Below are positions 37,092-45,200 of a stretch of DNA of 64,000 bases, piece by piece. The position numbers were made by a program, and so were the translations under genes. The notes below the pieces were generated by a model, which was not told the origin of the DNA, searched no databases, and was given only the letters and a program-made list of their open reading frames with translations. Source of the stretch: Bacteroidales bacterium (GTDB lineage: Bacteria; Bacteroidota; Bacteroidia; Bacteroidales; P3); the NCBI GenBank assembly GCA_031263015.1, contig JAISGN010000012.1, positions 124,001 to 188,000 of the forward strand, read 5' to 3'. Each line of letters begins with the position of its first letter. Position 1 is the first letter of the stretch.

Positions 37092-38264
37092 ATGATGAAA
37101 AGAAAATATATTATCATCGTTATATTTATTTGCATCATTGTACAATCCTGTACTATGGTGCAAATCTTTAAGCAGATTCCTCAAGTAGTTAAGGCAAGCA
37201 AAATACTCATAAATCAAAAAGAAACAATGAAGGCAGAGGGACATCCTTTTGTCATTACAAAAAATAATCAGATATTAATTTCTTCTAATATCAATGATAT
37301 GAAAGATAGTTTGATGTTTGACACTGGCTTCTCCGGAGATATATTACGCTTTACGGATAAAAAAATAACTAAATGCGACACGTGCATAGAAGTTATTAAT
37401 ACTGTGCCATCAGGTTCTAATAAAACTTTCGTAAAGTTTTTCAAGATAAATGTTGATAATAATATATTTGAATGGACAAATCATTTTGCGTTAGAGTTAT
37501 TTAATAAACCTATTGAATGCTCAGAGCAATTACATCCTTTGTTAGGAGTGGGTGCGTTCAACAAAGATTACATTATATCATTGAATTTTGACAGCAATAT
37601 GCTGTATATAGACTCCACTATTGATACTTCAGTTTTATCAAACTACGTTGAAGTAAAATCTTTATTTAACCAAGTACCATATATCTACATTACTATTGAC
37701 GGAAAAGAATATTTATTCTTATTTGATACTGGATGCGGATACGCATTTGTGATGCCGCAAAAAGATTATGACACAAAACCTGACGATATTCTTTATGAAG
37801 GCGTTGTACATAAAGATTTAGCTGGCTTACATTACGGAGAGTTTGCAATCAGATCAACGAACAGTATATTTTTGTCTGAAAAGATTAAATCGGAATCTGA
37901 ATATATTAATTTTTTACCTACTGTTAATATGAATATTACAGGAATTCCATTTATCAAAAAATACAACTGGATTATTAATTTTAGAGATAAAAAACTTTAT
38001 GTCCAGCAAAGACATGACCATACAAATATTCAAAACGACGATAAACCACCTGCTTTATATACTACAATGATTGTAGAGGACAAATTAGTGATTGTTCAAC
38101 GTAATAAGACGTCAAATCCATCTTATAAACTGAATGACGTAATTTTTTCGGTCAATGGTGAAATTATAACCGAAGAAAATAGATGTTATTATATGGAATT
38201 GTTAAATGCAACTGCCGATTGGTCGGAACTAAATGTTGAGTGCCGTAATAACATTTGTCATTAA
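37092..38264 (+). CDS. Aspartyl-protease-like lipoprotein with two DTG motifs
   Basis: 390 residues. The signal peptide ends in I-V-Q-S-C (lipobox-like). Two retropepsin-type lobes are visible: L-M-F-D-T-G-F-S-G near residue 77 and L-F-L-F-D-T-G-C-G-Y about 135 residues later, each Asp-Thr-Gly flanked by hydrophobic strands, and a later I-T-G-I-P-F-I-K-K-Y-N-W-I-I-N-F segment typical of the Asp_protease_2 family. The last ~80 residues (Y-K-L-N-D-V-I-F-S-V-N-G-E) look like a PDZ-type domain. Two DTG sites in one chain would let it act without dimerising. The periplasmic substrate is unknown. Its leader is shared with the lipoprotein gene at 34574. Confidence 0.75.
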   Translation: MMKRKYIIIVIFICIIVQSCTMVQIFKQIPQVVKASKILINQKETMKAEGHPFVITKNNQILISSNINDMKDSLMFDTGFSGDILRFTDKKITKCDTCIEVINTVPSGSNKTFVKFFKINVDNNIFEWTNHFALELFNKPIECSEQLHPLLGVGAFNKDYIISLNFDSNMLYIDSTIDTSVLSNYVEVKSLFNQVPYIYITIDGKEYLFLFDTGCGYAFVMPQKDYDTKPDDILYEGVVHKDLAGLHYGEFAIRSTNSIFLSEKIKSESEYINFLPTVNMNITGIPFIKKYNWIINFRDKKLYVQQRHDHTNIQNDDKPPALYTTMIVEDKLVIVQRNKTSNPSYKLNDVIFSVNGEIITEENRCYYMELLNATADWSELNVECRNNICH

Positions 38265-38339
38265 AAATGGACACTTGGTAAGGATATTGAGGTATAGCGT
38301 TGTTAGAATATAAAATGTTTTGCTTCAAAGGAAATATTG

Positions 38340-38470
38340 TATCTTTTGTGCGTATCGGAATGACGTTATCTTTTTCTTTTCCCTCATTTCGTTGAAATAT
38401 TCCTTGCTTTCGTTAAAATGAAACAGCGTTTCGTTTTTGCAAAAGGCTGTTTCATTTAAGCAAAACGATG
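38340..38470 (+). repeat. Dispersed repeat, partial copy C
   Basis: Contains GTGCGTATCGGAATGACG (38348), CTCATTT(C/G)GTTGAAATATT and TTAAAATGAAACAGCG as in copies A and B, then an AAAGGCTGTTTC word. It precedes the promoter of the broken gene. Confidence 0.7.
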
Positions 38471-38486
38471 TTTGATTGGAATATTG

Positions 38487-38494
38487 TATCTTTG
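38487..38494 (+). promoter_or_regulatory. -7 element TATCTTTG
   Basis: TATCTTTG 30 nt before ATG 38525. Confidence 0.55.
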
Positions 38495-38524
38495 CAACAG
38501 AACTAAACAAGAATTTATAAGATT

Positions 38525-39151
38525 ATGACAGTAGATAATTTGGCTAAAACCTTAGGATTAATCTTGCTAACTTTGTTGTGTGCCTGTTCTTGCATAGAAA
38601 TTACATATATTCCAAGGTATGCGGGAACGAAAGAAACAGAAAAGTACAAGCTAAGCGAAATAGACTTCTCTAAAAAAGAAGTCTATTTTAAGGATACTGT
38701 CACTCCCATATACAGGATGGATAAAAACGTACTGTAAAATATTATTTCTCATTCTCAAAAGAAATATTTTTTGCTTTATAGCATTCAGCCATTTTGCTCA
38801 AATCCTAAATGTGCATACTTTGACACTGTAATAAAGCAATTTTATGGAGACAAGGATGTAGCATTGTTGCTTTTTAGCCCCGATGTTCCTAAGATTAAGA
38901 TAATATTAGAAGTAATCTTTTTAAATTATCATTATCCTATATTTATGTTAGATAACAATATTTATGGGAAACAACGTAAAACAACAATGGATATGCGGTT
39001 CAAGGCATTTATTGATGACATTTATCCTGCTTCTACATTAAAAGAGTCTGTCAATGCATTAATTCTGTTTGATGAAAAGATGAATGTTGTGCTTGAAGGC
39101 TATTATGACAGCAATACAATGCAAGAAATAAAATCCAAAATATCAATCTGA
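38525..39151 (+). pseudogene. Lipoprotein gene split by an in-frame stop
   Basis: Two open segments, 38525-38737 (70 codons) and 38771-39151, are in the same frame. Between them a single TAA (38735-38737) is followed by 11 sense codons leading into the second segment. Read through, it is a 209-codon protein: a lipobox-like L-L-C-A-C, then T-Y-I-P-R-Y, and in the second part P-F-C-S-N-P-K-C (C-x-x-x-x-C) and a thioredoxin-like beta/alpha pattern ending A-L-I-L-F-D-E-K-M-N-V-V-L-E-G. A CAA-to-TAA change would explain the break. The second segment lacks a good start codon. A sequencing error or recoding is possible; otherwise it is a recent pseudogene. Confidence 0.7.
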
Positions 39152-39174
39152 TATTGCATACAAAGGAAATATTA

Positions 39175-39300
39175 GAATATTGTATCTTTTGTGCGTGTCG
39201 CACTGACGTTATCTTTTTCTGAAAGCCTGTTTCGTGCGAACGAAAGGCTGTTTCATTTTTACGAAAGGCTGTTTTAGAAAATTATTACGGCGTTTGGCGG
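39175..39300 (+). repeat. Dispersed repeat, partial copy D
   Basis: GTGCGTGTCGCACTGACG at 39191, followed by AAAGGCTGTTTC words at about 39242 and 39265 and a TTACGGCGTTTGG word near 39285. It lies between the broken gene and the M23 gene. Confidence 0.7.
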
Positions 39301-39352
39301 AAGCGTTATCCGATAAGCATTTAGCGAAAGCGGCTAATTAAAGTTTTTTTTC

Positions 39353-39360
39353 TAACTTTG
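39353..39360 (+). promoter_or_regulatory. -7 element TAACTTTG for the M23 gene
   Basis: TAACTTTG 26 nt before ATG 39387. Confidence 0.65.
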
Positions 39361-39386
39361 CAAAAATTTTTGTTATTTCCCAATAA

Positions 39387-40277
39387 ATGAAATATCGGTT
39401 ATTGCTTATTTTTACGGCTTTCCTGGCTGTGGCTCTAAACTCTGCGGCACAGAAACAAAATAATATTAATACGGATACAAGGTCGGCTGCCCGCAGATTT
39501 GCAGATAGTTTGTATGAAGTGCATACTTTGAGCAAAATACGCAAGATTGATACCATCAAAGCGACAAAGCCCGAAATTATTCCGCCCAAATACATTACCG
39601 ATTCTTCCTCCTACCCTTCCTCAACCCTGTATCAAAACACGTGGTTCTGCGATAAAGTCAAGATTCCCAACTTTCAATTCACGCAAATCCCCGACCAAAT
39701 AATTATACGCTTAACCGGCAGAAACAAAAAGGGGAAATATTCTTTTCCTTGCAAAACCGGCGTCAAGAGTTCCAACTACGGATGGCGTTGGGGCAGACCT
39801 CACACCGGCGTAGATATTGCTTTAAATGTCGGAGAGCCTATTTACGCAACATTTGACGGCGTTGTGCGGGTGGCAAAGGTCAATGGCGGATACGGGAAGA
39901 TGATTTTGATACGTCATTACAATAATCTGGAAACGCTTTACGGGCATTTATCGGAAATAAAAGTAAAGCCCGGTCAAATAGTTAAGGCTGGGGATGTGAT
40001 AGGGCTTTCAGGTAACACAGGGACTTCAACAGGTCCTCATCTGCACTTTGAATGCAGGTTGTTGTATGCCTGTTTTGACCCCGAATTAGTTTTTGATATT
40101 GAAAAGAAATGCCTTCGTGCGGATTTTTTACGAATAGATAAAACGTTCTTCGGAGTAAAGCCTTCACGGGAAAGGGATAATGAAGCCGGCATAAGAAACA
40201 ATCTTACAAAAGTACATCGTACCTTTAAGGACAAACCTGATTTAAGCATAAATACTTTGAGCGATAATAAAAAATAA
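39387..40277 (+). CDS. M23 (LytM-type) peptidoglycan endopeptidase
   Basis: 296 residues with a signal peptide (M-K-Y-R-L-L-L-I-F-T-A-F-L-A-V-A-L-N-S-A-A-Q). The LytM domain spans about residues 125-235 with zinc ligands H-T-G-V-D-I (His, Asp) and H-L-H-F (last His), plus Y-G-H-L, so it should be an active metallopeptidase that cuts peptide crosslinks in the cell wall. The C-terminal ~60 residues have no recognised domain. It is followed after 15 nt by ribH and then fmt, which suggests a shared transcript. Compare the EnvC-like gene at 51955, which lacks the catalytic set. Confidence 0.9.
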   Translation: MKYRLLLIFTAFLAVALNSAAQKQNNINTDTRSAARRFADSLYEVHTLSKIRKIDTIKATKPEIIPPKYITDSSSYPSSTLYQNTWFCDKVKIPNFQFTQIPDQIIIRLTGRNKKGKYSFPCKTGVKSSNYGWRWGRPHTGVDIALNVGEPIYATFDGVVRVAKVNGGYGKMILIRHYNNLETLYGHLSEIKVKPGQIVKAGDVIGLSGNTGTSTGPHLHFECRLLYACFDPELVFDIEKKCLRADFLRIDKTFFGVKPSRERDNEAGIRNNLTKVHRTFKDKPDLSINTLSDNKK

Positions 40278-40292
40278 CTAACATAAAATAAA

Positions 40293-40769
40293 ATGGCAAC
40301 AGCATTAACAAATCTCTCATCTTATAATAGTGACGAGATTCCTTCGGGTGAGAAAAATATAATAGGTATTGTCGTCTCCGAATGGAACAAAGAAATTACT
40401 TCTGCCCTGCTTGACGGAGCGGTAAAGACATTATTAGACAATCAAGTTGATGAAAAAGACATTTATATCCAATATGTACCGGGCAGTTTTGAGCTTCCGT
40501 TCGGTGCAGACGCCATAATAGATAAAAAGAAGTTTGATGCCGTTATCTGTTTAGGCTGTGTTATTCAAGGCGAAACAAGACATTTTGATTTCATTTGCGA
40601 TTCCGTTGCTCACGGAATAATGAATGTGAGCCTGAAAACATCAATCCCTGTTGTCTTTGGCGTTCTCACCACCAACACTCTTGAACAGGCAAAAGAGAGA
40701 GCAGGTGGAAAATACGGCAATAAGGGCGTTGAAGCAGCAATAACAGCATTAAAAATGGCTCAAATCTAA
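40293..40769 (+). CDS. ribH: 6,7-dimethyl-8-ribityllumazine synthase
   Basis: 158-residue penultimate enzyme of riboflavin synthesis, normal length. Motifs: V-S-E-W-N (ring-stacking aromatic), P-G-S-F-E-L-P-F-G-A, C-L-G-C-V-I-Q-G-E-T-R-H-F-D (catalytic His) and P-V-V-F-G-V-L-T-T-N-T. The N-terminal extension of about 20 residues is common in Bacteroidota. It sits alone from the other rib genes, between an M23 peptidase and fmt, in a probable operon. Confidence 0.96.
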   Translation: MATALTNLSSYNSDEIPSGEKNIIGIVVSEWNKEITSALLDGAVKTLLDNQVDEKDIYIQYVPGSFELPFGADAIIDKKKFDAVICLGCVIQGETRHFDFICDSVAHGIMNVSLKTSIPVVFGVLTTNTLEQAKERAGGKYGNKGVEAAITALKMAQI

Positions 40770-40796
40770 TTCCGAGCCGACAACATCAACAAATAT

Positions 40797-41768
40797 ATGA
40801 CAGGAAAGAACTTGCGGATTGTCTTTTTCGGCACTCCCGACTTTGCAACCGCACAATTGGATGCTCTTGTTCAAGGAGGATACAATGTTGTAGCCGTTGT
40901 AACAATGCCCGACAAGCAAGCAGGGCGCGGATTGAAAGTTATACACTCTTCGGTTAAGCAATACGCACTGCAAAACAATCTTCCGTTACTTCAACCTGCT
41001 GATTTGAAAGATGAGAACTTCATTCGGCAACTTTCTTCTCTGAATGTAGACCTGCAAATTGTGGTTGCATTCAGAATGTTACCACGTATTGTTTATGCCA
41101 TGCCTCGTTTGGGCACTTTCAATCTTCATGCCTCTCTCCTACCTCTTTATCGTGGAGCGGCGCCTATTAATTGGGCAATCATAAACGGCGAGAAGCAAAC
41201 AGGTCTTACCACGTTTCTGCTCAATGACAGGATGGATGAGGGCGAAATAATCTTACAACAATCCATAGCAATCAACCCTGACGATAATTTTGGTTCGTTG
41301 CACGACAGGATGATGAAGGAAGGAAGAAATCTTGTCAAGGAAACCGTAAATGTAATCGCAAAAGGAAATTTTAAAACCTTATTACAAAATTCCCAAACCA
41401 AGCCTCAGTCGCTTGCTCCCAAGATTTATAAAAATACAACCATCATTGACTGGAATCAAAACGGCGAAAAAATCATTGATTTCATAAGAGGATTGTCTCC
41501 TTCGCCTTGTGCAATTTCGTATTTTTTTGATAAAAAAGATGAGAAAGAGCACTTATTTAAGGTATTTGAAGCAAGGTTTTTTATGAAATCAGACAAAAAA
41601 AATACAGGAATATTTTCTATCTCGCCCGAAAAAGAAATCCTTGTTTCGTGTCTTGATGGCGAGATACAACTACTTGATTTACAACTATCAGGAAAAAGAA
41701 GAATGAAATCGGAAGAGTTTTTACGAGGCTGGAAATCAACGAATAATTTAATTACTATCAAAAAATAA
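40797..41768 (+). CDS. fmt: Methionyl-tRNA formyltransferase
   Basis: 323 residues; formylates Met-tRNAi with 10-formyl-THF for translation initiation. N-terminal Rossmann domain: R-I-V-F-F-G-T-P-D-F-A and M-P-D-K-Q-A-G-R-G (the family's Lys/Arg loop). Catalytic segment: N-L-H-A-S-L-L-P-L-Y-R-G-A-A-P-I-N-W-A-I with the essential Asn and His, plus D-E-G-E-I. The C-terminal OB domain follows from about residue 210. Length is normal. It begins 27 nt after ribH. Confidence 0.96.
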   Translation: MTGKNLRIVFFGTPDFATAQLDALVQGGYNVVAVVTMPDKQAGRGLKVIHSSVKQYALQNNLPLLQPADLKDENFIRQLSSLNVDLQIVVAFRMLPRIVYAMPRLGTFNLHASLLPLYRGAAPINWAIINGEKQTGLTTFLLNDRMDEGEIILQQSIAINPDDNFGSLHDRMMKEGRNLVKETVNVIAKGNFKTLLQNSQTKPQSLAPKIYKNTTIIDWNQNGEKIIDFIRGLSPSPCAISYFFDKKDEKEHLFKVFEARFFMKSDKKNTGIFSISPEKEILVSCLDGEIQLLDLQLSGKRRMKSEEFLRGWKSTNNLITIKK

Positions 41769-41813
41769 TTTTTATTTTTCTTATTTAATTTCGTTTATGT
41801 AAGAAAAAGTTTT

Positions 41814-41821
41814 TATATTTG
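41814..41821 (+). promoter_or_regulatory. -7 element TATATTTG for the HU gene
   Basis: TATATTTG 30 nt before ATG 41852; it shows that the longer TTG frame from 41819 starts inside the promoter. Confidence 0.65.
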
Positions 41822-41851
41822 CAAGTCAATAAACATTTAAAACCATACATT

Positions 41852-42133
41852 ATGACAAAAAAAGAATTTGTTGATTTGATGGCTTCAAAAGCCGGTCAAA
41901 CAAAAGTAGATGCTACTAAATCTTATGAAGCATTCCTTGCTACGGTTTCCGACTTATTAGCAAAAGGACAGAACGTTCCATTGATTGGATTCGGAACATT
42001 TTCAGTTGTAAAGAGAGCTGCTCGCACAGGACGCAACCCTCACAGCGGTACAACGATGAAAATTCCTGCTAAAAACGTGGTTAAATTCAAGGTAGGTGCT
42101 ACTTTGAAAGAACGAGTAGGCAAGAAAAAGTAG
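41852..42133 (+). CDS. HU-family DNA-binding protein
   Basis: 93-residue histone-like protein from ATG 41852. The fold is complete: helices with K-K-E-F-V-D-L-M-A, the turn I-G-F-G-T-F-S-V, and the DNA-binding arm signature V-K-R-A-A-R-T-G-R-N-P-H-S-G. It would dimerise, bend DNA and compact the nucleoid. It stands alone between its own promoter and a strong terminator. HU and IHF-like members cannot be told apart by sequence alone here; HU is the usual name in this phylum. Confidence 0.95.
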   Translation: MTKKEFVDLMASKAGQTKVDATKSYEAFLATVSDLLAKGQNVPLIGFGTFSVVKRAARTGRNPHSGTTMKIPAKNVVKFKVGATLKERVGKKK

Positions 42134-42156
42134 CGAAATACTACTTTATCTTTTAG

Positions 42157-42193
42157 CAGCATAGATTCTACAGCAATTCTATGCTGTTTTTTT
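42157..42193 (+). terminator. Rho-independent terminator after the HU gene
   Basis: 9-bp stem (CAGCATAGA at 42157-42165, TCTATGCTG at 42178-42186), 12-nt loop, T7. Confidence 0.95.
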
Positions 42194-42259
42194 GTTGCAC
42201 AACGTCATTTAATCAACCCAATCGCTGCATTCAAAAATCGTATATCAACATTCAAAATT

Positions 42260-43192
42260 ATGAACATAACTGCCGTAGAACCAATAGGAATAACCGACAA
42301 GCAGAATCTTGAATTCACCAAAATGTTTGCCGAACTCGGGCATACATTCCGCCTTTTTGACGACCGCAAAGAAGACGAGAACACCCTGATATCAAGGATG
42401 AAAGATGCGGATATTGCTATCATTTCCAACATACCTCTTTCCGCCGCCGTATTGTCTCAATGCCCGAATCTGAAACTTCTTTCTGTCGCATTCACAGGCT
42501 TAGACCACATTGACCTTGCCTATTGCAACGAGCGGAAAATTGACGTCATCAACGCAAGCGGCTATTCCACGACAGCCGTTGCCGAATTGGCGGTCGGGCT
42601 TATGATTGATGCCTGCCGCAAAATCAGCGAAATGGACGCCCAAACCCGCATCGGCGGCACGCGAGGCTCATTTCTCGGTCGTCAGTTGAGAGGAAAAACC
42701 ATCGGAATCGCAGGAACGGGGGCTATTGGCTTGGAAACGGCTCGCATTCTGTCGTTTATGGGCTGCAAAATCATCGCATACAGCCGCAGTGTCAAGCAAG
42801 AAGCCCTGCAAATGGGCATTCGTTACGTTGGAATTGACGATTTGATGCGGCAATCGGACGTCATATCGCTCCATTTGCCCCTCACGCCGGACACAAATCA
42901 AATCATATCGCGTCAAAAACTTGCTCTCTGCAAACCGACATCAATCATCATCAACACGGCACGAGGGAAAATCATTGACAATGTTGCTCTTGCGGAAGCC
43001 TTGCGAGACAACAAAATCGCAGGAGCAGCCATCGACGTCTTTGAATCAGAACCGCCGCTGACGAATCACCCTCTCCTTGCCGCACCTCATTGCATCCTCA
43101 CGCCGCATATTGCTTTCGCCACTGAGGAATCTTTTTCCGCACGCATAGATATTGTCATCAGCAACATAAAACGCTGGTTGCAAGCCTTATAA
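42260..43192 (+). CDS. NAD-dependent 2-hydroxyacid dehydrogenase
   Basis: 310 residues of the D-isomer-specific 2-hydroxyacid dehydrogenase family. The NAD domain shows G-I-A-G-T-G-A-I-G; catalytic residues are Arg in N-T-A-R-G-K-I-I-D, Glu in F-E-S-E-P-P-L and His in L-T-P-H-I-A-F-A-T. The substrate could be hydroxypyruvate/glycerate, 3-phosphoglycerate or another 2-keto acid; there is no ACT domain, so it is not a classical regulated SerA. Its GC content looks higher than that of neighbouring genes (many GCC/CGC codons), which may hint at a different history. The stop codon directly abuts a GTGCG hairpin repeat. Confidence 0.88.
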   Translation: MNITAVEPIGITDKQNLEFTKMFAELGHTFRLFDDRKEDENTLISRMKDADIAIISNIPLSAAVLSQCPNLKLLSVAFTGLDHIDLAYCNERKIDVINASGYSTTAVAELAVGLMIDACRKISEMDAQTRIGGTRGSFLGRQLRGKTIGIAGTGAIGLETARILSFMGCKIIAYSRSVKQEALQMGIRYVGIDDLMRQSDVISLHLPLTPDTNQIISRQKLALCKPTSIIINTARGKIIDNVALAEALRDNKIAGAAIDVFESEPPLTNHPLLAAPHCILTPHIAFATEESFSARIDIVISNIKRWLQAL

Positions 43193-43973
43193 GTGCGTAT
43201 CGCACCGATAATATGTGCGAATCGCACCGATATTTTTTGCTTCCGCCATCGCAAAACGCACTTCCAACACCTCAAAATCAAATAATGTCAGTGCGACACG
43301 CACCTTCCAACGGACGGAAATTACACATTCGTCTCATTTTTAGCAAATCCAAATGTTAAGAAATTTTGTATAAATTTCCCGAAATCTCGTTCCAACGCCT
43401 TAAAAAGTGCGAAAAACGGCATTTTTTTTTGCTTTCGCCATCCAAAAACGCACTTTTATTCGTCTAAAATCAAATTTCGTTCGTTCAAAATCAAGTTTCG
43501 TTCATCTGTAATTTGATTTGGTTGGGTGAAACATCGGAGGTTGTCGGGCAAAACCTGGCATGTTTCTTGGCAAAACATCGTATGTTTCTGGTCAAAAGAT
43601 GGCATGTTTTGCTCAACCAAATCAAATTACAGATGAACGAAAGCAAGTCCTGAGGGAACGAAAGCAAGTTTTGGGGGAATAAAAGTGCATTTTAGGGCGT
43701 TGGCAGTGCGTGTCGCACCGACATTGTTTGAAAATAGAGGCGTATTGTTAAATATTTTAACATTTGAAGGGCGTTTTGTTGGGCTGAAACCTCAAATTAG
43801 GGCGTTAGCACGAAATAAGGCGGTTTTAAAGGCTCTTTTTGGAGCGTTGTGTTAAAAAAGTGTTAAAGCGAAACTTACATATTCCTCTCACAAGCCTCGT
43901 TTCGGAGTAGCGTTGTAAGAAATCTGTAATTTGAAGTAGTGTTTTAGGACACCGAAACGAAGAAATATGTAAT
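43193..43973. repeat. 781-bp gene-free region: hairpin motifs and large palindrome
   Basis: No gene. GTGCG-TAT-CGCAC (43193-43205) and GTGCG-AAT-CGCAC (43215-43227) follow the stop codon at once. A GTGCG-ACA-CGCAC copy (43291-43303) and its inverted partner GTGCG-TGT-CGCAC (43706-43718) flank the large palindrome 43444-43694. The remaining 230 bp before NamZ are AT-rich with no feature I can name. Confidence 0.75.
43444..43694. repeat. Large imperfect palindrome with 29-bp perfect inner arms
   Basis: Inner arms 43496-43524 and 43614-43642 are perfect reverse complements over 29 bp. Outer arms (43444-43495 against 43643-43694) are complementary with mismatches, including AAAA(A)CGCACTTTTATTC against GAATAAAAGTGCATTTT. 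The 89-nt centre holds three 22-bp direct repeats (GGCAAAAC at 43547 and 43569, CAAAAG at 43593; ATGTTT in each). Confidence 0.9.
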
Positions 43974-45188
43974 TTATTTTTGCTCCGAATACGGGTAAAG
44001 CCTGTAAGGACGGCAATGAAGCAGGTAATCATTGAGTTCTTGCGTCCATTTGGGTTCCGCATCCTTGAATGCCAACTTCCCTTCTATCACTTTACGCATT
44101 TGTTTTGTGCCTGCAAGGCGGTCAAAGAAAGAGTTAAAGAACTCATCCTTAGGTTCATAAGCCTCATACATCGTTTTAACAATTTCAGGTATGAATCCGC
44201 CGAGCCATTGTGAGAGTTGAGGGGTGATTTTCAAGCCTTTGCACAATTTATTCTCATACATCGGATGGTCGCTAACTCCTTTTATGGCACGGGGAACAAA
44301 TTCTATGGTCGCCTTGTCGGCTTTAAATGACGGAAAACCAACGATTTCAAACGGTAAATCAGTACCCCGCCCCACCGAAACCTTCGTTCCCTCAAACAAA
44401 CAGAGGTTGGGATAAAACGAAACGGCGTTCGGCGTTTGCAGATTGGGCGATGGGGCGATGGGAAGGTCGTAATGCGTGGTGTTTGTGTAGTTTAGCAGCG
44501 GGATAACCTTGATATCGCACCGCAGAGACGAGGTTTGTCCGCACACTCTTCTGCTATCCGTGCCCAGCCATCCCATTCCGTTTATCATCAAAGCAAGTTC
44601 GCCAATCGTCAAATCATACACCATCGGAATGGGATGAAGACCTACGAAACTGACAAGAGATGTGTCGGTGAGGATAGTGCCTTTCGCCGTGCCGTTGTTT
44701 GGGTTGGGGCGGTCTAAAAGAACGAGCGGCAGATTGTTCTCGGCACACGCCTCCATACAATAGTGCAAGGTGGAAATGTAAGTGAAGAAACGGCAGCCCA
44801 CATCCTGAATATCAAACAGCAGAACGTCAATTCCCTGCATATCTTCTTGGTTCGGCTTCTTTTTTTTGCCGTAAAGCGAAATCACATTCAAGCCTGTGCG
44901 GGCGTCTTTCTGCGTTTTGATGTGCGCTCCCGCCTCTTTGTCGCCGCGAAAGCCGTGTTCGGGAGCGAAAATCTTCACAACATTGACTTTAAGGCTCAAA
45001 AGGCTGTCAATTAAATGAGTTTTGCCGATGGCAGAAGTTTGATTGGCGACAACGCCAATTCGTTTGCCCTCAATAAGAGGAAGATATGCCTCCGTCCTGT
45101 CTGCTCCGCAAACGACTTTTTGAGCATTGAGTGCCGTATTCGCAAGCAATAAAATGATTGAAATCAAGTAAAAAAACGTTCTTTTCAT
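43974..45188 (-). CDS. Exo-beta-N-acetylmuramidase NamZ-like (DUF1343, GH171)
   Basis: 404 residues from ATG 45188, with a signal peptide (M-K-R-T-F-F-Y-L-I-S-I-I-L-L-L-A-N-T-A-L-N-A). DUF1343 proteins such as NamZ remove terminal MurNAc from peptidoglycan fragments. Family motifs are clear: V-A-N-Q-T-S, F-A-P-E-H-G-F-R-G, S-L-Y-G, L-L-F-D-I-Q-D-V-G-C-R-F-F-T-Y, D-R-P-N-P. The Glu-His of P-E-H-G is in the region of the active site. The frame start at 45203 is a TTG inside the promoter, so ATG 45188 is used. It fits with the sugar-kinase/RapZ protein at 47380 for amino-sugar recycling (inference). Confidence 0.9.
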   Translation of the reverse strand: MKRTFFYLISIILLLANTALNAQKVVCGADRTEAYLPLIEGKRIGVVANQTSAIGKTHLIDSLLSLKVNVVKIFAPEHGFRGDKEAGAHIKTQKDARTGLNVISLYGKKKKPNQEDMQGIDVLLFDIQDVGCRFFTYISTLHYCMEACAENNLPLVLLDRPNPNNGTAKGTILTDTSLVSFVGLHPIPMVYDLTIGELALMINGMGWLGTDSRRVCGQTSSLRCDIKVIPLLNYTNTTHYDLPIAPSPNLQTPNAVSFYPNLCLFEGTKVSVGRGTDLPFEIVGFPSFKADKATIEFVPRAIKGVSDHPMYENKLCKGLKITPQLSQWLGGFIPEIVKTMYEAYEPKDEFFNSFFDRLAGTKQMRKVIEGKLAFKDAEPKWTQELNDYLLHCRPYRLYPYSEQK

Positions 45189-45192
45189 ATCA

Positions 45193-45200
45193 CAAAGATA
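45193..45200 (-). promoter_or_regulatory. -7 element TATCTTTG immediately before NamZ
   Basis: Minus-strand TATCTTTG ends only 4 nt before ATG 45188, so the mRNA would be leaderless or nearly so. Confidence 0.6.
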
